Made by a program: the position numbers and the translations under genes. From positions 61,362,102 to 61,426,101 of the forward strand of contig CAMTDV010001633.1 of assembly GCA_947069175.1 (NCBI GenBank): a stretch of DNA of 64,000 nucleotides, in the 5' to 3' direction. The notes under the pieces are model-generated. The model was not told the origin of the DNA. It did not search any database and was given only the letters and a program-made list of their open reading frames with translations. Origin of the DNA: Scalesia atractyloides (taxonomy: Eukaryota; Streptophyta; Magnoliopsida; Asterales; Asteraceae). This document shows, piece after piece, positions 1-10,753 of this stretch (positions within the stretch are counted from its first letter, which is position 1; the number at the start of each line of letters is the position of its first letter).

Positions 1-330
1 TATGGAAGACATGTAACAACTTACCAAAGTTTCTAAGCACTCGAAAGTAAAACTATGGCAGATAGATTCGATGTACTTAAACGTTTGGTCACATAAATTG
101 GAAGAATACATATTGATATTTGATTCACAACGCGGATAAGGCGGAACTATCTCAAAGGATGACAAAAGATAAGCATACAACTCAGTTTTTTTTAAACACA
201 AAGACACTTCACTCAGATAACGACAGGTTAAATGAGACATCGAAAGAGTCCCAAGCATCGACATGAACCTTAAATACTCCTTTGGGTTTACCAACACCAA
301 TGGTTTTCAACACAAAATCAGTGGTTAGAA
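1..330 (-). pseudogene. B3-domain-like exon remnant, copy 1
   Basis: Read on the minus strand, this segment encodes a decayed second half of a B3-type DNA-binding domain: a GVFKVHVDAWDSF stretch, then NLSLSE, an in-frame stop, and SVFVFK. In another frame it continues into PYPRCESNI and SFTFECLETL, directly followed by a GTAAGTT splice donor near position 25. The same series of blocks is found about 415 bp to the right in copy 2. B3 domains of the plant REM/VRN1 kind bind DNA in the nucleus. The family call rests on the W..V / GW..fv / L...d.fvF spacing, which is clearer in copy 2. The stop and a frameshift make this a relic, and its 5' part is not visible. Confidence 0.45.
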
Positions 331-438
331 ATTATAAAAAAAATGGGTAGAAGCTATAAAAGAACATTATTATTAGTTAGTGGTATTAAAAATAATGTAA
401 CAAATATAAATGTATATGGAAGACATGTAACAACTTAC

Positions 439-933
439 CAAAGTTTCTAAGCACTCGAAAGTAAAACTATGGTAGAAAGATTCAATGTATTTAAACTTTT
501 GTTCACATGAATTGGAAGATTGCATAATGATATTGGATTCACAACAGGGATAAGGCAGAACTAGCTTAAAGGGTGTCAAAAGATAGACATACAACTCAGT
601 TGTTTAAACACAAACACACTTTCCTCAGACAATGATAGGTCAGACACAACCTTTTCCCAGCCTCACGTAAAAGCGAAATCACCTTTGTGTTTGGAAAACA
701 AAACCTCCCAGCTCATACCATTAACACACTTAATCACAACTATATTATTAGGAAGTGCTGGAGATAATTGTGTCTTACAAAGTCAATGGGTATGATATGT
801 GGAACACATAAGAGTAACAAATTCAGAATAACGAAAATAAAATTTAAAAAAAAAAAGAAATGTTACTATGTTACTATTATAACCTTACCAAGAACTTGGA
901 AATATAAGATGTAAGAAGTTTATAAAATGACAT
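439..933 (-). pseudogene. B3-domain (REM-like) pseudogene, copy 2
   Basis: On the minus strand a possible first exon (933 to 889) reads MSFYKLLTSYISKFL and ends at a GTAAGG donor. After a ~115-bp intron, a phase-compatible second exon from 773 reads TQLSPALPNNIVVIKC, GMSWEVLFSK, GDFAFT, stop, GWEKVVSDLSLSEES, VFVFKQ. This follows the order expected of a plant B3 domain: LP..., G.sWeV, F..GW..fv.d.sL, fvFk. The TGA sits where an Arg codon (CGA) would be a single transition away. A frameshift follows near 590, and the exon ends at a donor at 438-437. Upstream on the minus strand lie a TTC-rich stretch and a TATA box, as in a former promoter and 5' UTR. I regard it as an inactivated B3 transcription-factor gene. 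The first exon is the least certain part. Confidence 0.5.
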
Positions 934-1375
934 TTGGTGAAGAAAGTCTTGTATCTGAACCAGGAAATTAGATAACACTCTGAATCTATATAAAACCAAA
1001 TCTTGCTTGTAAATTTATAACAACACTAAAACGGATTATTACAATCTAACATGTTAATAGCAGCTAAATAAACTTTTTTTAATCTCTAAAAAACACTCAT
1101 GGAAACAATATAAACAACATCTAACCAGAATATGGAATTTTAAAAATAAAGAGTGCGGGCAAGAATTACACTTAACCGATTCATAAATCAAAATATCATT
1201 AAAATCGAAATAAGATAAAATAAACATCTAAACCTAAAATCATACAAAAAACACACACAGTGAAAACCTAAATCCCGTACACATAGTTGAGGATATAAAA
1301 GATCAAGATTGTGTGATTCCGATCCTATGCAACAAAAGGAAAAAAGCAGTAAACATGACACATGTTAGTTACCAA

Positions 1376-1410
1376 AGAAGAAGAAGAAGAAGAAGAAGAA
1401 GAAGAAGAAA
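1376..1410. repeat. (GAA)n microsatellite
   Basis: About eleven GAA/AAG triplets in a row (TTC on the minus strand). Pyrimidine-rich triplet runs like this are common in plant 5' UTRs, and it lies between the TATA box at 1666-1672 and the B3-like exons on the minus strand. Confidence 0.9.
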
Positions 1411-1665
1411 AATCACATCTACCTGGATTGTATCGGTTTGTTTATGATAACATGTATTAAAAAGAACAAAAAATGGGTACTGATTAACATGATACATCTA
1501 GAAACCCTAAATCTCGAATGTAAGAATCATTAATCCTACCTAGATTATATCAAAATCGTAGTGAAGGAGAAAAAACACAGAGATTTAGTTGAATGGCACC
1601 AAAGATTGAGAGAGAAGGAAGAGGGTTCACAGTTGCTGAAAAGGTAAAGCATGTGTTTTGGGGGT

Positions 1666-1672
1666 TTATATA
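1666..1672 (-). promoter_or_regulatory. TATA box, minus strand, upstream of B3-like pseudogene
   Basis: TATATAA followed by ACCCCCAAAACAC on the minus strand, placed upstream of the B3-like exons with a C/T-rich leader between. No transcription evidence is available. The alternative is a chance AT-rich match. Confidence 0.35.
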
Positions 1673-1964
1673 GGATCCAAATATTGTAATGGGTCAAATA
1701 GCTCCATTCATTAGTTTCCCGCAAAAACGAAACCTAAGAAGCCCTAATATCCTGACACGTGTTCCATTCTTTTTTTTCATTTATTATATATAAAACAAAA
1801 ATAGATAATAGATACTGTAAGCATATCATTTCTTTTATATATAATAATTTTCACACAATACATTATTCTTGTAATTTACATAAGGATCATATGATATCTT
1901 TTGGTGTTAACTAAAATATTATGGTTTCCTTTTGTCTTCAACTTCGATAAGAGAATCCTTATTA

Positions 1965-3680
1965 GGGGGGTGGGGGCGTTGCGTTATCGTCCGTGGTGGT
2001 TTGGTGACCACGCGTGGAACACCGCCGCCACTAAAGTTGACCACGGGTGGTGGTTATAACGCGTGCTCGGCATGACGCGTGGCAGGGGTAATGTTACTGT
2101 TTGAAAGTGAACGTTGGTGGGTGACCATCCACGTTAGACGAGAAAATAAAAAAAATTAAACATTATATATATACCATCCACACAAATATATATTTCACCA
2201 CACACAAATATATAATTTTATACCACATTCTTGCTAAATGGAATTTCCAACTGATTCGTTTCCGCTAGACATCGACAACTCTTCGTCTTCCGACGATGAC
2301 ACCCTTGATTTTTTCGAGATGACGTATAACGAACTTGAAGATTTGAGCTGACCAAAGAAGAAAATGGTGGATCGTGATCGTATACATGCCAACGAAGTGT
2401 TAATGAATGATTATTTTGTGGAGAATCCGGTCTACAATACCGAATCGATTTCATTTACCGAAAGATTTACTTTTAAAGATTAGACAACGTCGAAGCAAGC
2501 GAAGAACGGTTTCAAGAAGGTTACGACGGGAGGGGCAAACGAAGTTTCACGCTGATACAAATATGCACGTCCGCCATTCGTCAACTAGTGACAGGTAACC
2601 CTCCTGATCAATTTGATGAATATAGCTTTGTCCACAAGAACTTCACGTGAACGGTTGCAATTCTTTTGTAACGCGGTCATTAAACTGTATGGCAAAGAGT
2701 TTCTACGTAAACCGACGAGACACGACATCACACGTATTTACGCAGTGCATGAGACTAGATGGCCTTTTTCAGGGATGCCCGGTAGCATCGATTGTACACA
2801 TATCGAATGGATAAATTGTCCAAGAGAGTTGCTAGGGGGCGTATGTTAGGGGTGACGTCAAAAGACCGACCATCATATTTGAAGCGGTGACGTCAAATGA
2901 TTTATGGTTTTGGCATTCATATTTTAGTGTTCCTGGTTCAAACACCGACATCAATGTTGTACATATCGTCGTTGTTTCAAAGCGTAGCAGATGCTACCGC
3001 ACTCTTCTGTCCATTTTTTGTTTACGAAAGATATTACAGACGAGGCTATCTTCTTGTGGATGGTATCTACCCATCATGGTCTATTATTCTGAAAGCTCTT
3101 TCATTTCCTTTCAAGGTTAAAGTAAAGACGTTCAAGAAGTTGCAAGAATAAAAGATGTTGAGAGGGCTTTTGGTGTTTAAAGGGTAGATTGGGAAAAATA
3201 AACTGACCGGTTCGTGCTATGAATAAAAAAACAATCCATAGCATAGTATATGCATGTATGGTATTACATAATATGCTAATAAAAGAAGATGGAAGTGCAA
3301 TATCTATAGATTGGGTGCCGATCCTCCCACACAAGCCCCGTTCCCGAAAATATCCAACAAGACTTACGCAATGAAGATCTTCACTTTCGGTTTAGATATG
3401 ATTTAATTGAACTTGTAGGTTTTTTAAATTTTGGATTTCCGGATTCGGACGAGGAGTAGGTTTTCTTTATGTATCTTTTAATTTTTATATGTTTTTTTAA
3501 GTTGTAACCTAAATTATGTCTAGAAATATTGTTTTTTATTTAAATGAAATTATTATTGTTAATTTATTATTTAAAAAAATAAACAAATAAATCCATCACT
3601 TCTGATGGAACCAACTTCGATAACGTGACGAAACATAATTAGGTGTGGTGAGTGATAACAAGTGGAGCACCCCCACCTCC
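1965..3680 (+). mobile_element. PIF/Harbinger DNA transposon, degraded, full length
   Basis: The ends are inverted: GGGGGGTGGGGGCG at the left and, read inward from the right, GGAGGTGGGGGTGC. Both sides are flanked by TTA (embedded in TTATTA on each side), the classical 3-bp target duplication of PIF/Harbinger elements. The interior holds a broken transposase of the HARBI1/ALP1-like type. The 1.7-kb length suits an element that kept only the transposase gene, and I see no Myb-like second ORF. It lies about 290 bp upstream of the lipase TATA box, so it forms the far side of that promoter. Confidence 0.85.
2238..3459 (+). pseudogene. HARBI1-like (DDE) transposase pseudogene
   Basis: The reading starts MEFPTDSFPLD with an acidic/serine stretch. 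The recognisable core follows: GMPGSIDCTHIEW INCP (first catalytic Asp), RGDVKRPT, SNDLWFWHSYFSVPGSNTD, LLVDGIYPSW (second Asp), KDVERAFGV (the Glu), and a C-terminal RYDLIEL...FPDSDEE ending at 3459. All three catalytic acids are visible but lie in different frames. There are stops near 2349 and 2481, a stop near 2847, and at least two frameshifts between 2850 and 3060. The family cuts and pastes DNA at TTA/TAA sites. This copy cannot make transposase. Confidence 0.85.
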
Positions 3681-3968
3681 TTATTATCTTGTAGTCGGAT
3701 GAACTTTTAACTAAAAAAATGGAGTTTGGCACACGAAAGAAGTCTCAACGTGATACATGCCATTTCTTTATGGCAAAGATACTATTCCAAGTAACGTGGT
3801 TATAACTTTATTTATTAAGTAATTAGTTAAGAACCTTTCAGAACCCACAAACATAAAAATCACTAATCCACCCAATCAAACTTTATGAAGCATATAGGTT
3901 AAGCTTTTGCAGAGAATAAGTGTGGAACGAGTAAGTTGATCTTTATTCGTTAGGAAGTCCTTGCAATC

Positions 3969-3975
3969 TATAAAA
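3969..3975 (+). promoter_or_regulatory. TATA box of the lipase gene
   Basis: TATAAAA lies 76 bp upstream of the lipase ATG at 4051, a normal spacing for a short plant leader. A second weaker CTATAAAAC lies near 4032, too close to the ATG to be the main box. The stretch 3684-3968 upstream is AT-rich with no gene. Confidence 0.6.
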
Positions 3976-4050
3976 TGAAACACCAGAACATGCAACCATC
4001 ATCATTGTTTACATCTAAGAACAAGTTATTCCCTATAAAACTAAATTAAA

Positions 4051-7000
4051 ATGGGCGATCAATACATGCTATTGGATCTCAACAAAGTGGGAATTCGGGA
4101 ATTATTTCGGCTTCTACTCGACAAAAACATTGTAGAAAGACCATTCATAGACTCCAATGAAAAAGAGGGGTTACAAGGAACATTCTTTCGTAGATTCGTG
4201 ATCTTCATCACCATTGTCATCATTAGTGGTCTCAAATTGATCGCGCCATGGTTGGTGCGTCTTGGGTCTTCCGTTGAGACTTACCTCAACCTCTGGTCGT
4301 ACTATGATAGCTTCTACATGCTTGTCTTGAATACATTGCGAGGTTACGATCAAATTTTTAATTTGTTTATTTTAATGTTAGATATTTTTGGATGCAGTAT
4401 AGGGTGCATGAACAAGGTAGAAAACCATAATGAACCCTTCATAAAATCATAAATCCCATTTGGTAACATATTATTGATAGTGATAAGTGAATCCATAAAA
4501 GATTTTTGTACTCGTAGCTCTTATTTGTGATTCTATCTTTGAAAACAATCTTAAATAACTAAATTTCCAGGGAAGAACGTGGAACTAAGTCGAGAATCAT
4601 CAAATTTCTCGTCTCTGGTTGGCTTAACAGACACAAGAGTGGAGTTGGATGACGGAATTCCTCATGGCGATCCAAGATACGTTAGCGCACTTGCGATCAT
4701 GGCTGCTAAAACGGCATATGAGAATAAAGCTCGTGTCGAGAAGATAGTCGAGGATCATTGGAAGGTTCCTTAAATTAAAGTTTAATTAAATAGTAGCAAA
4801 TTGAATTTAATCATCCAAACAATATACGACTCATTGCCCTAATATGTGGGGTGTGGTGGGGCGGAGTTTGGGGCATTGGTTGACACGTGGGCTGGGTGGG
4901 CTCTACTGGCAAGACCTAAAAAATTGGGGGTAAGGTGGGGCTTGGGTTTGGGGCGTGGCTTGGCCAAATTCCTTTTATTTTATTTTTTTAAATTAATGGA
5001 TAAACCATAGGGTAGGGTGCACCCAATGTCCACCAGTCAGCTCAGATGAGTAGCCCAACGCCCGGGCTGAAACCCCCGTCCAAAAGGCCACGCCCAAACC
5101 CAAACCCACCAGAGGTGGTCACATAAGCGTTTCCCCCCAACCCGGCCCCATAGCCCATATTCTAATTATAACAATCCATACTCGTAATTTCACCACTAGC
5201 ACTACTGACATCCCCTTTAATTACCAATCAACCCACTCTCTAACTGAAAGGTAACTTGATTTGCTCCTAATATTCATTGATTAAGGGAGGTCAAAGTTAC
5301 CTCTTCGATTGCCTCAAAAGTGAAGAGTTGTCACTGATCATGTTGACACTATAGCTCATTAATAGCAAATGAGTTATCGTTTAATTTTATTTCATTAATA
5401 GCAAATGAGTTATTTATTTATTTTTTTTAACGGCAAACAAATCAATCCCGAGTACTCTTGGAGAACCTACTGGACAAATGGAGTACTCCGAGAGTAACCC
5501 GAGTCGTCCACCACCACTTCCGGGGAAAACCCGGTAACCCACCCGCCCGTAGGCACGACGGTGAAATTACTGGTAAAACCCGTTTGGCTCAAGGATCAAA
5601 CCCAAGTTTCCCTGTGTCTCCTATCATTGTCCATCAGTGCCTCACTCCTTTTTGCACCGAGTGAGAATTGAACTTGAGTCTTCGTAGAAGAACTCAATCT
5701 CTCATACCACTTGAACTAGAGGTCATTGGCAAAAAAAAAAAAAAAAAAAAAACCCATCACATTTTAAATAAAGATACTATGATTTCTATTTTTAATTTTG
5801 ATACTTGTTAAAAATGGAGGGCGGCCAAGGGAGCCAACCCTGTAAGTTCCCAAAAATTATGTCGGGCATATGTCTTGACAACCATAAAACACTCACCTTT
5901 CTATGGGCGAGCGTGGCATATTTAACCAACCGAACCTTTTAAAAGAAAAACATGTGTAGGGTGGGACTCGAACCCGGGTTCCCCCACACACCAAGTAGAC
6001 GCTTAACCAACTGAACCACCCTATGTTTAAAAGCAAATGAGTTATCGTTTAATTTTTTTAAATCCAGTTTTACTAAGGGTGTCTATCGGTTTGGTTTACA
6101 GGTTTATTGGTTTCCAAGGTTCGGGTTGTTCGGTTTGACAGTTTCTATCGAGTGGAACCTAAACCCAAACTGACCGAATTCAGTTAGGCTGAAACTGAAC
6201 CGAAAATCAAATTAGAATTTGGTTCGGTTGTCAGTTTTCAACCGATTAAACCCGTTTCAACCGATTAAACCTTGGCAATGGGCTTACATATTATATATAT
6301 GGGAAAGTTCTTCTACAAAGTTTGTTTTGCCTGGAAGTGTGAAAAGTATTTTTAAAACTCAAGATCCAGTTTAAACGAACTTTGTTTGAACTCATTCCAG
6401 CGACGCTGAAACTAGCTTATCGAACCCTAAAACTAGGGATGACAATTGGTCGTGTATGGTTAATCCCAAATCCATACATGATTGTAAAATTGTATACCCA
6501 TTAATGTTTTAAAAATACCTAATGGGATTTTCTTTTATGAATATCTTTTACTTACCTTTAATATTAATATCTTTTACTTACCTTTAATATTATATAACTT
6601 CAAAATTTATACAATATATTAAATTAAGAAAAATAACGTATATCTCATCATCACCGGAAAAATATTTAGAAATATAAATATATATTAAAATATTAATATC
6701 GAAATTATTTTTAAATTTCCTAGCATATAAATATTAATAATGTCATCAAAATATATATTTCAACAGAAACTTTTATTTTTCAAGTAATAAAACTACTAGA
6801 ACGAAACATTACAAAACAATAACTAAGGAAAAATAAAAATAAAAGTTAAAAGTTTCCGGGTATATGGTTCGGGTAAACGGGTATCTACTTTTGGGTAATC
6901 GGGTTAAGTATCACCTGATTCCATACCTATCCCGTTCCCGCCAAATATTTTTTTCAATTCCATACCCGGTAATCCGTCGGGTATCGAGTATACCCGTCCC

Positions 7001-9122
7001 GGATGCTTTGTGTTTTAAATATACCCGTCAGGCTTAAGTATTTTTGTCATCCCTAGCTAAACCCAAACTCTAAAGCTATGCCCTCTAGCTATATCTTAAA
7101 GTTAGCCCTAAAACTAAATTCGTAAATCTAAACCACTAAAAACTAACCCCAAAAGCTAAACACCATAATTTACCCTAAAGCTAAATATTAAGCGAAAGTC
7201 GAAAATTAAAGACTAAAAGCTAAACCCTAAAAGCTAAGATCGTAGAGTTTGACGAGCTGGTTCCAAACTCGCTAAATGAGTTCAAACGGAGTTCGTTCGA
7301 ACGCCTTATGATACAATAAAAATACTTCTCATATCCTTTAGGCAAACCAAACTTCTTATTTTAACCTACCTTTATAACACACACACGCACACATTTTTTT
7401 TTCAATTTTTGCCGAACTGGAAAAGACATAACCGAAAACCAAATTTAAAATTCGGTTGATTTTATAAGTTTTCGGTGTGGAAGTCGATTTAATTGATTTA
7501 AACCGAAGAATACCCGAAACTAGTATATGTTAAAAAAATAGACATGGAAATTTAGTCGTGCCCAAAAGTGCAGGCTAAGCCGTCGACATTCAAAATCGCA
7601 AGTTTAGCCTGCTCTTTTCTAGCACTCTAAGCCAAAAGTAAAGTGTAGACTAAATCCTAGCCGTAGAATTTGATGTGACGGATTCTGATTTAAGAAAATG
7701 AGGAGTGAATTTATGAATGCTAAATTTCTATTTATTTTTAGTCAAACTTTGATTATTTTGATAATTTTCCGTGACTCTTGAATCCAACTTTCAACTATCA
7801 TAAAACATTCTTTGTGCAGATGGAGTACGTAGGATTCTACAATTGTTCAAACGGTAAGAAACAACCAACATCTACCGTATTATATAAAATCTTGATTAAG
7901 TTACAACATATTTTGTAGCATACGAGAGAGGATCATCGGTCGAGAATGACCAACCGACGCAAGCTTTTATATTTATAGACAAAAGTGGCGATAATGATTT
8001 AATCTTCGTGTCATTTCGAGGAACATCTTTGTTTAGCGCGAACGATTTGTGTACGGATCTTGATTTATCATGGTTCTTTCTTCCTGGCGTTGGTAAAGTC
8101 CACATAGGTTTCATGAAAGCCCTAGGGTTACAAAACAACGCCTCATGGCCTAAAGAAATTGAACAAGATGATGACGATGATAGAACTTTTGCTTACTACA
8201 AAATCAGGCAAGTTCTTCGAGAAAAACTGGTCGAAAATGAGAACACGCGATTTATTGTCACCGGGCATAGTTTGGGCGGGGCACTTGCGGTCTTGTTTCC
8301 TGTAATATTAGGTTTTCATAACGAGTACGATTTGCTGGAGAGACTTGAAGGTGTGTATACATTTGGGCAACCTCGGGTTGGTGATGGTGATTTCGGTAGA
8401 TTCATGGAAGATTTGTTGGGTGACGAGAGATACTTTCGATTCGTTTACTCGAATGATATTATACCTAGAGTACCATTTGACGATTCTAATTTTCAATGCA
8501 AACACTTTGGCTCCTGTTATTACTTCAATAGTTTATACAAAGGGAAGGTACGTAGCACTCTCTGTAACCTAATCTTTCACTTAATCTAAGTGGGAATATA
8601 ATACAAAAATCTAGTTTTGAAATATACTTACGGATTTTCCAATTTTTTGCGTTCAATTTTTGTGTTGTTTCCATAGAATGATTTAGGGTAACCAATATGT
8701 ATTCTCTACTATTATTTAACAATATATAAAAATTTATAATAGCTAAAAAGAAATATCATCAAAACAACTTTATTTATTAATTACGATAAAACTTAACCAA
8801 TGTATTTGTATCTCATAGTTTGTATGATGGTGTTTTGAAGGTGACAAGGGAAGAACCGAACATGAATTACTTCGCGCTCTCATCCATGGGACAAATGTAC
8901 TTGAATTCCGTTTTCGAACTGGTACGAAGTGGTGTTTTGCCAATGGCTTGCGGAAGGGAGTACAAGGAAGGCATAGTTCAATTGGGAGTTCGATTAATTG
9001 GGCTAGTAGTTCCTGGACTATCGGTTCATGGTTCTCAAGATTATGTTAACCTTACTCGGCTCGGCTCTCCCGACATATTTTCTAAGTTGCAAGGAAATTA
9101 CTGTAAATCCAAAGAAAGCTAG
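4051..9122 (+). CDS. Class-3 triacylglycerol lipase, OBL1-like, five exons
   Basis: Exons read by eye are 4051-4342, 4571-4764, 7820-7853, 7919-8547 and 8841-9122. Phases join cleanly to give 476 residues, the usual size of plant oil-body lipases. Landmarks are a hydrophobic segment at about residues 49-68 (membrane or lipid-droplet anchoring), the oxyanion-side SFRGTS at about 205-210, the nucleophile elbow GHSLGG with Ser291, FGQPRVGD, Asp353 in YSNDIIPRVP and His446 in VHGSQDYVN. The triad is therefore complete. Members of this family hydrolyse triacylglycerol, diacylglycerol or monoacylglycerol at oil bodies, so that role is inferred here. Using the nearer acceptor AG at 8817-8818 for exon 5 would bring in a stop at once, so I chose the one at 8839-8840, which restores GKVTREEPNMNYF. 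Exon 1/2 donors (GTTACG, GTTCCT) are weak. Intron 2 is 3,055 bp and full of transposons. Confidence 0.88.
4846..5157. mobile_element. Harbinger/Tourist-type MITE candidate in lipase intron 2
   Basis: A 312-bp GC-rich block in AT-rich intron DNA. The left end GTGGGGTGTGGTGGGGC and the right end read inward, TGGGCTATGGGGCCGGG, form imperfect inverted repeats, with TAT on each side as a possible 3-bp duplication. The interior has further G-rich/C-rich inverted partners (GGGTTTGGGGCGTGGC near 4944 and its complement near 5093). No coding capacity. The superfamily call is tentative. Confidence 0.45.
5417..5730 (-). mobile_element. tRNA-derived SINE, minus strand, in lipase intron 2
   Basis: Read on the minus strand from about 5730, the head GCCAATGACCTC is followed by a Pol III A-box-like TAGTTCAAGTGG. 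About 45 bp on comes a B-box-like AAGTTCAATTCTC, then a body of about 200 bp, ending in an A-rich tail (AAAAAAAATAAATAAAT) near 5417. This is the layout of a plant SINE. A run of 21 A on the plus strand adjoins the head side. I could not identify a target duplication. Confidence 0.6.
5950..6025 (-). repeat. tRNA-like sequence, minus strand
   Basis: On the minus strand: TAGGGTGGTTCAGTTGGTTA (A box), then an anticodon-arm-length gap, then GGGTTCGAGTCCC (B box and T loop), closing with CACCCTA, which can pair with the 5' TAGGGTG. Distances are slightly off for a proper cloverleaf, so this is a degraded tRNA or SINE head rather than a working tRNA gene. Confidence 0.5.
6434..7055. mobile_element. 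hAT-type non-autonomous element
   Basis: The terminal inverted repeats are TAGGGATGACAA at the left and TTTGTCATCCCTA at the right. The adjoining 8 bp are CCTAAAAC and GCTAAACC, six of eight matching, consistent with an aged 8-bp hAT duplication. The subterminal region near 6858-7010 is rich in CGGGTA/TACCCG motifs, as in many plant hAT MITEs. No transposase. Confidence 0.6.
7060..7240. repeat. Degenerate telomere-like CCCTAAA/GCTAAAC repeats
   Basis: Dozens of short variants of CTAAACC, CCCTAAA and AAAGCTAAA occur in close order, continuing the CCCTAAAAC found at 6425 on the other side of the inserted hAT element. It resembles a decayed interstitial telomere-type array, but could equally be a simple low-complexity expansion inside the fold-back element. 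Confidence 0.5.
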
Positions 9123-9164
9123 ATTATGTCTTGGTTGGACTGGAATGTGATAATTATTATAACT

Positions 9165-9170
9165 AATAAA
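9165..9170 (+). terminator. PolyA signal of the lipase gene
   Basis: AATAAA lies 43 bp after the stop codon at 9120-9122 and is followed by T/G-rich sequence. No gene is visible between here and the repeat at 9876. The 9430-9700 stretch has no recognised feature. Confidence 0.55.
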
Positions 9171-9875
9171 TTGTATTGAAATAAGGATGATATGATGTTG
9201 CGACTCGGCTGTGACATTTGTGCCTTTACAAACTTCACACAATTCTGAACGATTTCGAATACAATGAAACCTTGTGTTTCATTCCCAGGAATTGTATTAT
9301 TACATGTGACCTTCACACATTTAAGTCCATGTACAATTTCGACACGTCAAAGGTTGTCTGGAAGTTATATGTAAACTATTACGCAAACGTAATCAGTTTA
9401 ACTTCCATTTACATAACTTAGAAATAAGTTTTGATGGCAAAAGCATGCTTATTCAACTTCAGAGACTATTTACGACAAACTGTGAAAGTCTGCCGATTCT
9501 CGTATTTTTGAATACGGACCTTGTGTAGACATCCGAAAAATTTTGTGATCAATAAAATCTTGTATTTTATTGATGAGAATGCAAAAATATCGTTTTTTGC
9601 GTAATTTCGGTCATTTTCGTGTTCGTTAAAGCGTTCGTCGTAATTAAGCGAAAACCGCAACCATACAACCGAACGAACCGACATCCATGACATTTTTTAG
9701 CATAATTCAAGTTACATATGCTATAATTCCTCATAGAGCTTAAAAATGAGAATAATGGGTGTTAGAAGTGTCAAAACGCAACGAAACAAGTCCAGGGGCC
9801 AAATCTGCCACCTTTTGAAACTTCTGCCCCTGTTAGGGCCTTACGGACCATAAGGCCTACCTCATGCAGTCGTAA

Positions 9876-10503
9876 GGGGTCCCCAGATCAGCAGATTCAT
9901 GGCTGCTACTTGGCAGCTTCTCTTTCCTTGTCTTGGGCTCCAAGTTCACGAAATTGCCACCTTCTAGCCTACATTTGACACATGTTAAGACCATCCTAGG
10001 ATCATGACAACACATTGGACACTTGGATTGATCCTATGAACTACTATAAATAGCCAAGGATTTTGGCCATTCCAACTTGCTCATTTCATTTTTTCTTCTC
10101 CCAACTCTTTGGAGCTTGCTTCCAGCTTTGGAGGACTCCTATTCTGAGTTCCTATAGTGTTCCCAACACAAGTAAGTACTCTCCCTTAGTCTATTTCCTT
10201 ATGTTGGCTATTTATGAGCCAAAAGTCAAACAGTTTGACTTTCTGTTTGACTTTCGGTTCTGACCATAATTGGTTAAGTCAAAGTTCAATTGAACTTTGG
10301 GGTCCCCAGATCAGCAGATTCATGGCTGCTACTTGGCAGCTTCTCTTTCTTTGTCTTGGGCTCCAAGTTCACGAAATTGCCACCTTCTAACCTGCATTTG
10401 ACACATGTTAAGACCATCCTAGGATCATGACAACACATTGGACACTTGGATTGATCCTATGAACTGTTGAACACTATAAATAGCCAAGGATTTTGGCCAT
10501 TCC
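9876..10503 (+). repeat. Tandem ~423-bp units, 1 and first half of 2
   Basis: A unit starting GGGGTCCCCAGATCAGCAG at 9876 restarts at 10299. Each unit carries an ACTATAAATAG TATA-like box (10043 and 10483 areas), a C/T-rich leader and a GTAAGT. The second unit is cut at 10503 by the gypsy element. The composition (promoter-like box plus leader, with GGGGCC-rich text before it) suggests part of another retrotransposon's LTR, but I could not identify LTR ends. Confidence 0.75.
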
Positions 10504-10685
10504 TGTAACATTAGTCGAAAAACGGGTTTCAAAACCCGCTTCGTTTATTAATCAATAATCAGTTATAAGTTTCGTTGCGTATTTATTATTTAGATTAATT
10601 TTAAACAATACATAATTAATAAATACTTTAGAATTTAAAAACCATAATTTATAATAAAAAATAAATAGTGAATAAAAATTAAAAT

Positions 10686-10753
10686 GGAGACGCCGGGTTT
10701 CGAACCCGGGTCACCCGCAAGCACAACGCACAACACACCACTCCGCCACGCAC
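10686..10753 (-). repeat. tRNA-like module a (antisense in LTR)
   Basis: On the minus strand: GCGTGGCGGAGTGG (Ser/Leu-type A box) and, ~40 bp on, CCCGGGTTCGAAACCCGG, a perfect 5-bp T stem with a TTCGAAA loop and B box. The acceptor ends do not pair, so it is tRNA-derived rather than a tRNA gene. The same module is at 13033-13108, 21143-21211 and 58421-58503. Confidence 0.65.

Larger units (their letters stand above)
6308..7350. repeat. Fold-back (inverted-repeat) element in lipase intron 2
   Basis: The left arm (about 6310-6425) and the reverse complement of the right arm (about 7245-7350) align at length. Both carry TTTGCCT, AAGTATTTTTA, CGAACT, GTTTGAACTCATT and an AGC.AG..TG.AAC block in the same order. 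The arms enclose degenerate CCCTAAA-like repeats, into which a hAT-type MITE was later inserted. I see no coding sequence and no clear target duplication. Confidence 0.5.

Noticed and set aside
1593..1673. Plus-strand short ORF starting MAPKIEREGRGF
   Set aside because: Only 27 codons, no homologue recognised, and it overlaps the likely minus-strand leader of the B3-like pseudogene.
4171..4353. Minus-strand frame across lipase exon 1
   Set aside because: Antisense shadow of a well-supported exon.
5458..5664. 68-codon plus-strand frame in lipase intron 2
   Set aside because: Antisense to the SINE body. No conservation expected.
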